From the NCBI GenBank assembly GCA_025057995.1, contig JANXEW010000001.1, forward strand, positions 372,001-436,000: 64,000 nucleotides of DNA, written 5' to 3'. Made by a program: the position numbers and the translations under genes. The notes under the pieces are model-generated. The model saw only the letters and a program-made list of their open reading frames with translations, was not told the origin of the DNA and did not search any database. Positions 53,367 through 62,164 of this stretch are shown here, one piece after another (the first letter of the stretch is position 1; every line of letters begins with the position of its first letter). The DNA comes from Thermofilaceae archaeon (GTDB taxonomy: Archaea > Thermoproteota > Thermoprotei > Thermofilales > Thermofilaceae).

Positions 53367-54398
53367 ATGAGCTTGAAGAACTTGCTTAGAGCTGTGCTCG
53401 GGAACTACTTGTTTAAGAGAGCTTTAAGAGCATTCGGCATCATAGTAGCAGCTTCTACTATAACGTTTTTCATAATCAGGTTGATGCCGAGTAACCCGAT
53501 AGAGATCTTCATAAACCAGATGATGTCCGCGTACGGAATGTCTTACGAGGATGCAAAAGCTATGGCTCTAGCGCTTTTTACAATAGATCTGGATAAACCT
53601 CTACACGAGCAATACTTCGAGTACGTGACGAACATAATTAGAGGAAACCTAGGAACGTCGATCTCCATATCTCCGGGCACCCCAGTAATGAACGTCGTCA
53701 CGGCTTTCCTGCCTTGGACTCTCTTTAGCGTTTCAATCTCGCTCTTCTCAAGTTTCCTCCTCGGCATTACCCTCGGGATGATAGCCGCTTACAGGAGGGG
53801 CGGTATATTCGACAGGGTGGTCAGTACCGTTGCCGCCGTGACGAGCGCTATCCCCGGCTACCTTTTAGGAATCCTCATCGTAGTTTTTATCGGAGTTCGC
53901 TTCGGATTAATCAACTATATGAGAGGGGCTTACAGCGCTGGGCTCACTCCCGGCTTCAATCTCCCATTCATCGTAGATGTTTTCCTTCACTTGGCAGCTC
54001 CCTTTACCACCTACGTGCTGAGCACCTGGGGTGGTTGGATGCTATCCATGAAGGCTAACACAGTAGCAGTGCTCGGCGAAGATTACGTAACTGTGGCGAG
54101 GGCCAAAGGATTACCTGAGGGGCGTATAAGGACTCAGTACGTCGGGAGAAACGCTATGCTACCTCTTTTCACATCCCTTGCGATCAGCTTAGGCTTCATA
54201 TTCGGCGGGTCTACTCTTATAGAGAACGTGTTCGTCTACAGGGGGGTTGGGAGGCTGCTCTGGTCGAGCATCAACGCTCGCGATTACACCGTGATGCAAG
54301 CAGTTTTCCTGATCATCACAATTTCTGTTGTCGTATCCAACTTTTTAGCCGATCTAATTTACAGCCTCATCGACCCAAGAGTCCGCGTAGGCGGGTGA
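53367..54398 (+). CDS. DppB/OppB-type ABC permease
   Basis: The 343-residue protein has six membrane segments and the DppB N-terminal AFGIIVAASTITFFIIRLMPSNP start, plus the EAA loop ARAKGLPEGRIRTQYVGRNAMLP that docks to the ATPases. It is preceded by a GGTGA ribosome-binding site 8 bases before the ATG. It starts 81 bases after the binding protein. Together with DppC it makes the membrane channel. Confidence 0.92.
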   Translation: MSLKNLLRAVLGNYLFKRALRAFGIIVAASTITFFIIRLMPSNPIEIFINQMMSAYGMSYEDAKAMALALFTIDLDKPLHEQYFEYVTNIIRGNLGTSISISPGTPVMNVVTAFLPWTLFSVSISLFSSFLLGITLGMIAAYRRGGIFDRVVSTVAAVTSAIPGYLLGILIVVFIGVRFGLINYMRGAYSAGLTPGFNLPFIVDVFLHLAAPFTTYVLSTWGGWMLSMKANTVAVLGEDYVTVARAKGLPEGRIRTQYVGRNAMLPLFTSLAISLGFIFGGSTLIENVFVYRGVGRLLWSSINARDYTVMQAVFLIITISVVVSNFLADLIYSLIDPRVRVGG

Positions 54399-54403
54399 GG
54401 GGG

Positions 54404-55285
54404 ATGAGCCTTAAAAACTTAAGGGAAGCAACTCGCATCTATTTAGTAGACCCCCTTAAGTTGATCTCAAGGAAAAAGTCGGGTCTCGTAGCTCTCTTCG
54501 GCCTACTAATTTACATCATAATGGCCTTGTTTGGGCCATACCTAGTCCCTCTAGACATCACCCCTAAACCGGGGAAACGATACCTTCCCCCCTCCCTAGA
54601 GCACCCCTTAGGAACAGACTTTGAGGGGAAGGACATTTTCTCCCAGATAGTCAATGGAGCTTGGGACGTACTTTATGTAGCTTTTCTTGCAAGCTCCTTT
54701 ACGATACTGATAGCAACCCTACTAGGATCTATCTCTGGTTTCAAGGGGGGGTTTGTAGACTCTATCATAATGGCTGTCGACGAAATACTGTTAACGATAC
54801 CTCAGTTCCCTCTCCTCGTAGTACTAGCAGCTCTAGTGAGACTCGACAATTTCACCCTAGCGCTCGTTTTAGGTGTCCTGTCCTGGCCTGCTCTGGCGAG
54901 AGCTATCAGGGCTCAGATCTTGTCCTTGAAGGAGAGGGACTTTATAGAGGCGGCACGAGCTCTAGGGTTGGGGTTGAAGCACATAATATTCGTCGAAATG
55001 ATCCCTAACCTGTTACCTTACATCGTAGTAAGTTGGATACTTTCGATGACGGGAGCTATCTACTCTCAGGTCGGTTTAGTGTTTCTAGGCTTTGTCCCAT
55101 TTACTTCTCATAACTGGGGTGTCATGATCAACCTTGCTTGGACTTGGGGAGCTATCTACCATAAGGACAGCGTATGGTACATAATCTCACCGATTTTCGC
55201 GATAATATTCTTTCAGCTGTGCACTATATCGTTCGCTTCTTCACTCGAGGAAATTCTTAATCCAAGGCTGAGGGAAGTGAGGTGA
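54404..55285 (+). CDS. DppC/OppC-type ABC permease
   Basis: The roughly 293-residue protein begins with an N-terminal cytoplasmic segment, one helix (SGLVALFGLLIYIIMALFG), the HPLGTDFEGKDIFSQIVNGA motif typical of DppC, and further helices with the EAA loop EAARALGLGLKHIIFVEMIPNLLP. GTG 54395 (overlapping dppB) and ATG 54404 (GGTGAGG just before) are both possible starts. It pairs with the DppB permease. Confidence 0.92.
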   Translation: MSLKNLREATRIYLVDPLKLISRKKSGLVALFGLLIYIIMALFGPYLVPLDITPKPGKRYLPPSLEHPLGTDFEGKDIFSQIVNGAWDVLYVAFLASSFTILIATLLGSISGFKGGFVDSIIMAVDEILLTIPQFPLLVVLAALVRLDNFTLALVLGVLSWPALARAIRAQILSLKERDFIEAARALGLGLKHIIFVEMIPNLLPYIVVSWILSMTGAIYSQVGLVFLGFVPFTSHNWGVMINLAWTWGAIYHKDSVWYIISPIFAIIFFQLCTISFASSLEEILNPRLREVR

Positions 55286-55289
55286 AAAT

Positions 55290-56327
55290 ATGATCGAACT
55301 GGAAACTAAAGGAACGTTAACCGTAAATGAACCGGTGATATCTATAGATAACTTAACTGTAGAGTACGTCTCACCTAGGGGAGTGATCAAAGCAGTTAGA
55401 GGTGTTAGCCTGAAAGTTTACCGGGGCGAGACGCTATTTATCGTAGGCGAAAGCGGGTCGGGTAAGTCTACCCTCGGACTCGCTATGCTTAACATCGTCC
55501 CTAGACCAGGTCGTATAGCAGGAGGGTCGATAACCTACCACATCGATGGGAGAAACGTAAACATCCTAGACTTGCCTTTAGAGGACCAGAGGGCTTTCAG
55601 GTGGAAGAACGTCGCAATGGTGTTCCAGTCAGCGCTTAACTCTCTAAACCCCGTCCTCAGAATATGGGATCAGATGTACGATACGATAGAGTCCCACGAT
55701 AAACACATCTCGCGCGAAGAAGTCTATGAAAAGGTTAGAAGGCTTCTCTATTTAGTGAGGTTGGACCCTGACCGGGTGCTCAAGGCTTATCCTCACCAGT
55801 TGAGCGGTGGAATGCGGCAAAGGGTCATGATAGCTCTAGCTCTTTTACTAGACCCAAAGGTCCTCATCTTGGACGAACCAACTACGGCACTCGACTTGTT
55901 GACTCAAAAGAGCATTATGGAGGTTCTGAAAAACATTAAAAAGGAACTCGGCTTGACGATGATTTTCATCACGCACGACTTGTCTCTCGCAGCTGAGCTT
56001 GCAGATAGAGTGGCGGTCATGTACGCTGGAAAGCTTGTAGAGTTAGGCGACGTATACGACATATTTTACAGGCCTAGACATCCCTATACTTTCGCCCTTA
56101 TGAAAACAGTCCCCAAGCTTACGTCGATAGACGAGGAGCTTTATCCGATCCCAGGGTCTCCGCCGGACATGGCGAATCTTCCGCCGGGCTGTAAGTTCCA
56201 CCCGCGCTGCCCTTACGCTACTAGAGCCTGCTCGGATGTAGAACCTTCCGAGGAGTGGTTAACTCCAAGCCACTTAGTGGCTTGCCATAGGCACAGAGAT
56301 CTATCTTTAAGGGTTGAGGCGCGATGA
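55290..56327 (+). CDS. DppD/OppD-type ABC ATPase
   Basis: The 345-residue protein has Walker A GESGSGKST, the ABC signature HQLSGGMRQRV, Walker B VLILDEPTTAL, H-loop ITHDLSL, and the C-terminal oligopeptide-family extension PPGCKFHPRCPYATRACS with cysteines for an iron-sulfur or zinc site. It starts five bases after dppC and overlaps the next ATPase by four. It is one of two ATP-hydrolysing subunits of the uptake system. Confidence 0.95.
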   Translation: MIELETKGTLTVNEPVISIDNLTVEYVSPRGVIKAVRGVSLKVYRGETLFIVGESGSGKSTLGLAMLNIVPRPGRIAGGSITYHIDGRNVNILDLPLEDQRAFRWKNVAMVFQSALNSLNPVLRIWDQMYDTIESHDKHISREEVYEKVRRLLYLVRLDPDRVLKAYPHQLSGGMRQRVMIALALLLDPKVLILDEPTTALDLLTQKSIMEVLKNIKKELGLTMIFITHDLSLAAELADRVAVMYAGKLVELGDVYDIFYRPRHPYTFALMKTVPKLTSIDEELYPIPGSPPDMANLPPGCKFHPRCPYATRACSDVEPSEEWLTPSHLVACHRHRDLSLRVEAR

Positions 56328-57322
56328 CCGGGCTTCTCGAGTTAATGGATGTTTCAGTAGCGTACCAAGTCGGTCGAGGAATCTTATCGACGAAGAAAGT
56401 TGTTAAAGCAGTTGATAGAGTCAACTTGGAGCTCGGTGAAGCTCAGACGCTGGCTTTAGTCGGCGAATCTGGCTGCGGGAAGACGACGACAGGCAAGGCC
56501 GCGGCAGGTCTCATAAAGCCTACAGAGGGCTCGGTTCTATTTCGCGGCAGGGACGTATGGAAGCTTGATAGGAGCGAATTCAGAGAGTTCCGGAGATCTG
56601 TACAAATCATACATCAGGATCCCTTCGCCTCGTTGAACTCCATGTTAACTATTTACAAGACTCTCTCAGCACCCCTTTTCCAATATAAGATTGTCTCATC
56701 AAAGAACGAGGCTGTAGAGCACATCTCAAAGCTCTTAGAGACCGTCGGACTTGTACCGCCTGAGGAGTTTATATTCAAGTATCCTCACCAGCTTAGCGGC
56801 GGACAAAGGCAGAGAGTAGTGGTAGCTAGAGCGATAAGCATTAACCCTAAAGTGATCGTCGCCGACGAACCCGTATCGATGATAGACGTTTCACTCCGCC
56901 TTCAAGTCCTAAGGCTGATGAAGGATCTCCAGCACAAGATGGGTATCTCATACCTCTTCATCACACATGACTTGGCGACGGGAAGATACTTCGCTAGCGA
57001 TGGATACACTGCCGTCATGTACTTGGGAAGCATCGTCGAGTACGGTCCAACAAACTCGGTCATACTGGACCCGCAACATCCATACACTAAGGTCCTCCTC
57101 TCTGCTATCCCTGAACCTGATCCTGAGAGGACACGAAAGAAAAAGGTGATGCAACTTAGAAGCCTAGACGTGCCAAGTCTCCTAAACATTCCGCCAGGCT
57201 GCAAGTTCCACCCGCGCTGCCCCTTCTTCATCGAAGGTAAATGCGACAAGCAACCCCCTCCAAGATATTACCTTGATGATCATCGTTGGGTAGCATGCTA
57301 CCTTTACGAGGGCGTTGGATAG
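56324..57322 (+). CDS. DppF/OppF-type ABC ATPase
   Basis: The 332-residue protein has Walker A GESGCGKTT, signature HQLSGGQRQRV, the Walker B VIVADEPVSMI (with Pro-Val-Ser-Met instead of the usual Pro-Thr-Ser-Ala), H-loop ITHDLAT and the PPGCKFHPRCPFFIEGKC extension. It overlaps dppD by four bases and the small membrane protein downstream by one. Catalytic Glu is present. Second ATPase of the transporter. Confidence 0.94.
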   Translation: MTGLLELMDVSVAYQVGRGILSTKKVVKAVDRVNLELGEAQTLALVGESGCGKTTTGKAAAGLIKPTEGSVLFRGRDVWKLDRSEFREFRRSVQIIHQDPFASLNSMLTIYKTLSAPLFQYKIVSSKNEAVEHISKLLETVGLVPPEEFIFKYPHQLSGGQRQRVVVARAISINPKVIVADEPVSMIDVSLRLQVLRLMKDLQHKMGISYLFITHDLATGRYFASDGYTAVMYLGSIVEYGPTNSVILDPQHPYTKVLLSAIPEPDPERTRKKKVMQLRSLDVPSLLNIPPGCKFHPRCPFFIEGKCDKQPPPRYYLDDHRWVACYLYEGVG

Positions 57323-57549
57323 TGGACCCGCAACTGGGTAGGCACGCGTTTAACCTGGCGTTCTACTTCGTCCTCATGTCGGGTATTCTACTACCTTTCC
57401 TTAACCGCGATTCGCCAGAGTTTATTGCCGCTGTTTTCGCCTTCATCTTCAGTCTCGTATTCCTTCTCGTGGTAGTGTGGGAGGTTAGGCGAGAGGCTAG
57501 AATACCTAAGACTCTCTCGTCGAGTGAGGAGAGGCTCGGGGATCTCTAA
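57322..57549 (+). CDS. Small membrane protein at the end of the Dpp operon
   Basis: Starting at the GTG that shares a base with the DppF stop, the 75-residue product has two membrane helices (FNLAFYFVLMSGILLPFL; FIAAVFAFIFSLVFLLVVVW) and a basic-acidic cytoplasmic tail. I do not recognise a family. Coupling to dppF suggests an accessory role in the transporter. An ATG at 57286 would lengthen it into the DppF gene and is less likely. Confidence 0.55.
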   Translation: MDPQLGRHAFNLAFYFVLMSGILLPFLNRDSPEFIAAVFAFIFSLVFLLVVVWEVRREARIPKTLSSSEERLGDL

Positions 57550-57615
57550 CCTATTTTTGTTTAATGTCTACGCCTGGAAAAAGAATAAAAGCCTATTATA
57601 TAACTTGAATATGAA

Positions 57616-57846
57616 GTGAGTAGGCTCGTCAGGTTCTTGCTTCAACAGCTGGGCTTATACCATTTAACTACCCATGAGGATCGGGTGGAAATAGATAGGG
57701 AGATTGAATTGAGGACAGGCGTCAGTTGCGACGAAGCGATTGAGAAGGGGCTCGTATCTAGGGATGAGTTCACTGCCATCGTATTCGATGTTTTGAGGAG
57801 GAGGAAGCTCAGACGGCAGACTGAAGTCATGGCCGCGTACACTTAG
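57616..57846 (+). CDS. Small protein of unknown function
   Basis: A 76-residue product starting at GTG. The sequence (MSRLVRFLLQQLGLYHL, then DREIELRTGVSCDEAIEKGLVSRDEF) is helical and charged, without a membrane segment, Cys cluster or recognised motif. A TATA-like AATAAAAGCCTATTATATAA lies just upstream (57584-57603). It stands alone between the transporter operon and the DUF72 gene. Coding is supported by length and start context only. Confidence 0.4.
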   Translation: MSRLVRFLLQQLGLYHLTTHEDRVEIDREIELRTGVSCDEAIEKGLVSRDEFTAIVFDVLRRRKLRRQTEVMAAYT

Positions 57847-58027
57847 TTACGGTTTCGCATCATATACCCGGGTTCCTTAAAGTTGGTTTCTTGCTATCTT
57901 AAACTTATGCATCGAGTGTACAGTTATCCTTCTGAAGTTAACAAGAGTTGCTTAGAAGCTTTCACCACGTAGCCTCGAAAGGTGGGTTTAAGCTAAATAA
58001 AATTCGTCTAAGTCTCTACCCTTTTAT

Positions 58028-58732
58028 GTGGTTGAAGTTTACGTCGGAACCTCCGGCTGGGTTTATAACTGGAATGAGGGCAGAGATTTAAAATGGTATG
58101 TCGACCACTCTGGGTTAAATGCTGTCGAGTTGAACGCTTCTTTCTACCGTTTTCCTTTCCCTGCGCAGGTAAAGTCTTGGGCTACTAAGGGTTCGAAGTT
58201 GAGGTGGGCTGTGAAAGTTCACAGGTCGATAACCCACGTTAGGAGAGTTGGGGCATCATCCGTTGACGTCTGGAATAGGTTTATGGAAAGGTTGTCTCCC
58301 CTTGGTCCTTTTACCGACTTTTATCTCTTCCAACTTCCGCCGAGCTTCAACTTTTCAAGCAGAAATGAGGAGAGGCTGAAGATATTCGTTGAGTCGACAG
58401 GCCTAGGCCGATGCATGGCTGTGGAATTTCGACACGAGTCATGGTTTTTGGAAAGAGGATTGGACCTGTGTAGAGACTTAGGCGTTACGTTTGTCTCTGT
58501 AGACTCTCCAATGGGTACGTGGATTGGCTCTAGTAACGGAGTCGTCTACTTGAGGGTTCATGGACGTGGCACATGGTACTCTTATGATTACAGTGTAGAG
58601 GAGCTGACTGAGTTGGCTGAACTTATAGACAGTTTATCGCCTAATAAGGTGTACGTGTTTTTCAACAATGACCATTGGATGCTCGAGAACGCTAGGGTCA
58701 TGCATCAAATACTTCAAAAATTTTTGAAATAA
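58028..58732 (+). CDS. DUF72 (YecE-like) family protein
   Basis: The 234-residue protein opens with VYVGTSGWVYNWNEG and continues VELNASFYRFPFPAQVKSWA, WAVKVHRSITHVRR, and ends KVYVFFNNDHWMLENA, all diagnostic of DUF72, a TIM-barrel-like family of unknown enzyme activity found in bacteria and archaea. It is separated from both neighbours by gaps of 80-180 bases. The start is a GTG at 58028. No function can be given. Confidence 0.88.
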   Translation: MVEVYVGTSGWVYNWNEGRDLKWYVDHSGLNAVELNASFYRFPFPAQVKSWATKGSKLRWAVKVHRSITHVRRVGASSVDVWNRFMERLSPLGPFTDFYLFQLPPSFNFSSRNEERLKIFVESTGLGRCMAVEFRHESWFLERGLDLCRDLGVTFVSVDSPMGTWIGSSNGVVYLRVHGRGTWYSYDYSVEELTELAELIDSLSPNKVYVFFNNDHWMLENARVMHQILQKFLK

Positions 58733-58810
58733 CGGAAGCTTAATAAATTTAACACGTTGAGTTGATTCATCGAAAGTTAGACACAAATACGGTACGCCAG
58801 CATCTAAACT

Positions 58811-60124
58811 ATGCTTGCAAGCGTTGATGAAATTAGAGAACTCCTTGAGTTGGAAGTTTTAGAAAGGTTTGAAGAAGGATTCAACGTTGATGTAAAGTTG
58901 TTGAAGGAGCAGATTAGAGCAGCTCGAAACGTTGAAGAGTTGAACGAAATCTACGAACGCTTACAGGGGGCTGAGCTAAGGGAAGATTACCCATACAGGG
59001 AGCCGAACGATGGGAGAGAGATAATAGCGGAAAGACCCGCGACGCCAACGTCATTCCACGTAGACTTGGACGAGAGAAGCCTACTTGACAAACTCCTGGG
59101 GGCTTGGCTGGGGAGATGCTCTGGCTGCATGCTGGGGAAACCTGTAGAAGGTTGGAGTAGGGAGAGGATCACTAAAGCTTTAGAGAGAATAGGTGAAAAC
59201 CCTCTAAAAGGACCCTATATCCCCTTTGCCGCGTTCTCAGACCTAGCGCCGGAGCATAGGAAATGGGTGTATCCGCTTACGAGAGAGGGTATTAGGAGAG
59301 CTGAGAGAGATGACGACCTAGACTACACGCTGTTGAACTTGGCTCTCTACGAGTTAAAGGGGCCCGGCTTCACTACAAGTGACGTGGCATCAGCTTGGCT
59401 TACCATGCTCCCGTACAACTTGACGTACACGGCTGAGAGAGCTGCTTACCGGAATCTTGTCTTAGGCTTAAAACCTCCGGAAACAGCCGTCTACCTCAAC
59501 CCTTACAGGGAGTGGATCGGGGCTCAGATTAGATCAGACCTGTGGGGCTACGTTTCACCCGGGAACCCTGAGAGAGCTTCGATGCTAGCGTATAAAGACG
59601 CCCGTCTCTCACATGTAAAGAACGGCATCTACGGTGAAATGTTCTTTGCAGCTGCTTTAGCGCTCGCTTACAAGCTTGATGAACCCGTTTCCCTGATTAA
59701 CGAAGCTTTGAAGGTTATACCGAAGAACTGTAGGCTAGCTGAGGCTATAAGCTACGTCGTGTCGCTTTACAGGGAAGGGATTGACTGGGGGGAGGCTATA
59801 AAAGACATCTTGGCTAGGTACGGAGCATACCATTCCGTACACACGATTAACAACGCAGCTATCGTCGCAGCTGCCTTGATCTGGAGTGAAGGGAACTTCG
59901 CTAAAGCTATAGGCTACGCTGTTACAGCTGGGTTAGACACCGACTGCAACGGTGCGACAACGGGAAGCATCATGGGCTTAATGCTTGGAGCTAGCAACCT
60001 TCCTCATGATTGGGTTAAACCGTTGAACGACAGGCTTGCGACAGCCCTCAGCGGGTTGGGCGAATTGAGCATACGAGAGCTCGCGGAAAGAACTTTGAAG
60101 TGTTTACTCCTCTACCCGGAGTAG
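58811..60124 (+). CDS. ADP-ribosylglycohydrolase-family protein
   Basis: The 437-residue protein has a helical N-terminal extension of about 90 residues, then the ARH domain: LGAWLGRCSGCMLGKPVEGW, the DDDLDYTLL acidic motif that binds magnesium, and AGLDTDCNGATTGSIMG with the second metal site. ARH enzymes remove ADP-ribose from arginine or other residues; divergent members act on nucleoside-type substrates. The N-terminal extension is unusual. It lies in its own transcription unit. Substrate is not known. Confidence 0.85.
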   Translation: MLASVDEIRELLELEVLERFEEGFNVDVKLLKEQIRAARNVEELNEIYERLQGAELREDYPYREPNDGREIIAERPATPTSFHVDLDERSLLDKLLGAWLGRCSGCMLGKPVEGWSRERITKALERIGENPLKGPYIPFAAFSDLAPEHRKWVYPLTREGIRRAERDDDLDYTLLNLALYELKGPGFTTSDVASAWLTMLPYNLTYTAERAAYRNLVLGLKPPETAVYLNPYREWIGAQIRSDLWGYVSPGNPERASMLAYKDARLSHVKNGIYGEMFFAAALALAYKLDEPVSLINEALKVIPKNCRLAEAISYVVSLYREGIDWGEAIKDILARYGAYHSVHTINNAAIVAAALIWSEGNFAKAIGYAVTAGLDTDCNGATTGSIMGLMLGASNLPHDWVKPLNDRLATALSGLGELSIRELAERTLKCLLLYPE

Positions 60125-60151
60125 GTTCACATTAAGAGCTATGCAAGTATG

Positions 60152-60190
60152 AGTGACTCTAGCCTACGTCTCTAGGCAAGACTCGACTAT
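60152..60190 (+). terminator. Inverted repeat after the ADP-ribosylglycohydrolase gene
   Basis: GCCTA and TAGGC enclose a six-base loop, with additional outer pairing between GAGT and ACTC tracts, in the short gap between two converging genes. Likely terminator. Low certainty. Confidence 0.3.
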
Positions 60191-60191
60191 T

Positions 60192-60878
60192 CTAGTGCAG
60201 ATCTAGAGCATCTTCCACAGCTGATAAAACTCTAGCGGTAACATTCCAAGCTTCTAGTGTAACCTGTGAAATTGACACAGTCTCATCGGCTATTTCATAA
60301 AACTCGCTGCTGAAGTCTCCAGCTTGAAAACAGCCGATGATTACCATTGGAGTTTTCTCCTCAATAATCTTCCTTGCTAAATCTACCGGTTTTATTTTAT
60401 AACCTTTCTCAGTCAAAAGATAAACTTTACTAGGTTTAAGTTGTTCCATGAGTTCACTCAGGTCGCAGGATAGAACTTGCAGTAAAGGTTCGCTGGAGCC
60501 GGGCGGCACCTCCTCCTCTACTAAAAGTTGCTCCATGAGACCTATGAAACGGTTGTAATTTCGTGGCAACTTTACGTGCCTTGAGACTCTAATTATCTTG
60601 CCATCATACGTGTGGATGTGAAGAGAAAGCAACCTGTTCCTATTGAGTAGGGAACCTAAAGCTAGTAAAGAGCAGAAATGTACGATGTCTGGACGCCCCC
60701 TCCTTTCAGCGTCGCCAAGGTTGAGCATAGCTGGGCGATGGATGGATACATCGAGCAGAGTCTGTCCAGGCCTTTTACCCCTGCGTTTAGCCCAAGCTTT
60801 AACAGCCGGATGTTCCCAGAGTTCTCTAGGAACGAGCTCTAGGCCGCTTGCAGCAAATAGAAGACAAAGCTCGTCCAA
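60192..60878 (-). CDS. nep1: Nep1 rRNA pseudouridine N1-methyltransferase
   Basis: The 228-residue protein is a SPOUT-class enzyme like archaeal Nep1/Emg1: LVPRELWEHPAVKAWAKRRG, RRGRPDIVHFCSLLALG, LSLHIHTYDG, the invariant LPRNYNRFIGLME, and a late VIIGCFQAGDFSSEF with SISQVTLEAWNV. It methylates a pseudouridine in the 16S rRNA during ribosome assembly. The TTG start is supported by GGAGGTGCG at 60885-60893, six bases away. Full length. Confidence 0.9.
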   Translation of the reverse strand: MDELCLLFAASGLELVPRELWEHPAVKAWAKRRGKRPGQTLLDVSIHRPAMLNLGDAERRGRPDIVHFCSLLALGSLLNRNRLLSLHIHTYDGKIIRVSRHVKLPRNYNRFIGLMEQLLVEEEVPPGSSEPLLQVLSCDLSELMEQLKPSKVYLLTEKGYKIKPVDLARKIIEEKTPMVIIGCFQAGDFSSEFYEIADETVSISQVTLEAWNVTARVLSAVEDALDLH

Positions 60879-60884
60879 AGTGAT

Positions 60885-60893
60885 CGCACCTCC
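60885..60893 (-). promoter_or_regulatory. nep1: Strong ribosome-binding site deciding the nep1 TTG start
   Basis: GGAGGTGCG on the minus strand ends six bases before TTG 60878, a near-perfect Shine-Dalgarno spacing, and fixes the otherwise weak start codon. Confidence 0.6.
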
Positions 60894-60899
60894 CTACAA

Positions 60900-61348
60900 G
60901 TCTATTCATAAATAACATTGATGTCCAGAACCACTCTATCTTTAAACTCATATGAATATAACGAAATAATTTTTCGAGAAAGTGCTCAACTCTATATGTT
61001 TATTCATGAAGTTGCTGACGAAATAATAAAAGTTTAACGAAAACTTTCTCTAACTAAATCACAACGATTTACTTTACTACAATAACGTAAGCTTAAAAGA
61101 GTTTAACCTCGATCAATCATGTTGATCGTACATGTCAAGAGTCTAGTTCTATAAGGTGAATTCTACTACGTGATCAGGTGTGGACTGTCTTAAACTTTAG
61201 ATAAGTAACCTACTTATAACTTACCACTAACAGTACTTTTAATATGCATACTTACTCTCCTACCCCCTCAGCAGCGTAAACGATTGTATTATAACATACA
61301 ATAATACGTGAATTTAACACTTGTAGGTGGATGACGTGGGGGTGTTTT
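60900..61348. other. AT-rich gene-free stretch with inverted repeats
   Basis: About 450 bases without a credible gene. CGATCAA at 61110-61116 and TTGATCG at 61122-61128 form a perfect 7-bp repeat around TCATG. GTATTAT and ATAATAC around 61286-61307 form another, beside the end of the unknown gene at 61349. CGAAATAAT occurs twice near 60961 and 61019. It may hold the nep1 promoter, operators, or an origin-like AT-rich region; nothing more specific is supported. Confidence 0.35.
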
Positions 61349-62065
61349 TCATGATGTTTCCTGTTGTTGTCTATCTTCTATTATATTTAACATCAAAGCT
61401 ATGGATTTTAACTTATTTATTTTGCTAGATTCATACTTTAATTCTTCTAACCATCTTATGTAAGCTTCGTCAGGGTTTCTAGATGTTACAACAAAGTTAA
61501 AGATGTAGTTAACCATACGCATCACTTGCTCCTCGCTTAAGTTCCTTGAGCTTAGAGAATCGGTGGGCGGTGGAGGGTACTCCCAAGCCGTTACCCTAGC
61601 TATCTCGATTGGTTGAAGTGATATCGTCGCGTAGCCCGCCTTAGCTGGCGGCTCCCTTTTCCCCACAAGTTTTCTCCAAGCTTCGAGATCGACTTTCCCT
61701 GTTACGCGAACCCTAAGTATCTGTCTAGCGAGTTCCCAAGACGCTTCAGCCTCGACGGCTATAGGTGGCCCATAACACTCTATTGAAAGCTTGAAGCCGC
61801 TCGCGTGCAAGGATCTTAGCCTACGCAGAAGAGGTTCTTCTGTCCAAGCCCACGCGTCCACGTAGGGTAAGCCCGAGTCTCTGACCGCGGATACCAGGTC
61901 GTCCCATGTTGTTAAGCCCTTTACGAAACCTTTAACGTGTCGTTCAAGTTCACTCGGGTAAGGTAGTAGAACCCCTTTCAACTCATCAGCTGCAAGTACT
62001 ATTTCCTCGGCTGCCCACAGCCTAGCTAACCGGAGCCTGGATGCCACTATGACCCAAGGCTCCAT
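61349..62065 (-). CDS. Protein of unknown function
   Basis: The 238-residue product from ATG 62065 is soluble, with a helix-rich N-terminal half (VIVASRLRLARLWAAEEIVLAADEL) and a short motif SIECYGPPIAVEAEASWELARQ in the middle. I recognise no family. The C-terminus is long, basic-acidic helix. It is divergent from the secreted protein at 62165 with a 99-base gap. The start has no visible Shine-Dalgarno site. Coding is supported by length and by the absence of a competing frame. Confidence 0.55.
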   Translation of the reverse strand: MEPWVIVASRLRLARLWAAEEIVLAADELKGVLLPYPSELERHVKGFVKGLTTWDDLVSAVRDSGLPYVDAWAWTEEPLLRRLRSLHASGFKLSIECYGPPIAVEAEASWELARQILRVRVTGKVDLEAWRKLVGKREPPAKAGYATISLQPIEIARVTAWEYPPPPTDSLSSRNLSEEQVMRMVNYIFNFVVTSRNPDEAYIRWLEELKYESSKINKLKSIALMLNIIEDRQQQETS

Positions 62066-62164
62066 ACGCGCGTACGTGAAGCGTGAGAAGGGAAAAGTTT
62101 TCCTCTGGTCGAGGCGTTCGTCAACAATAAAAAGATGCTTAAACTTTACTCAACGGTGTAGAGT

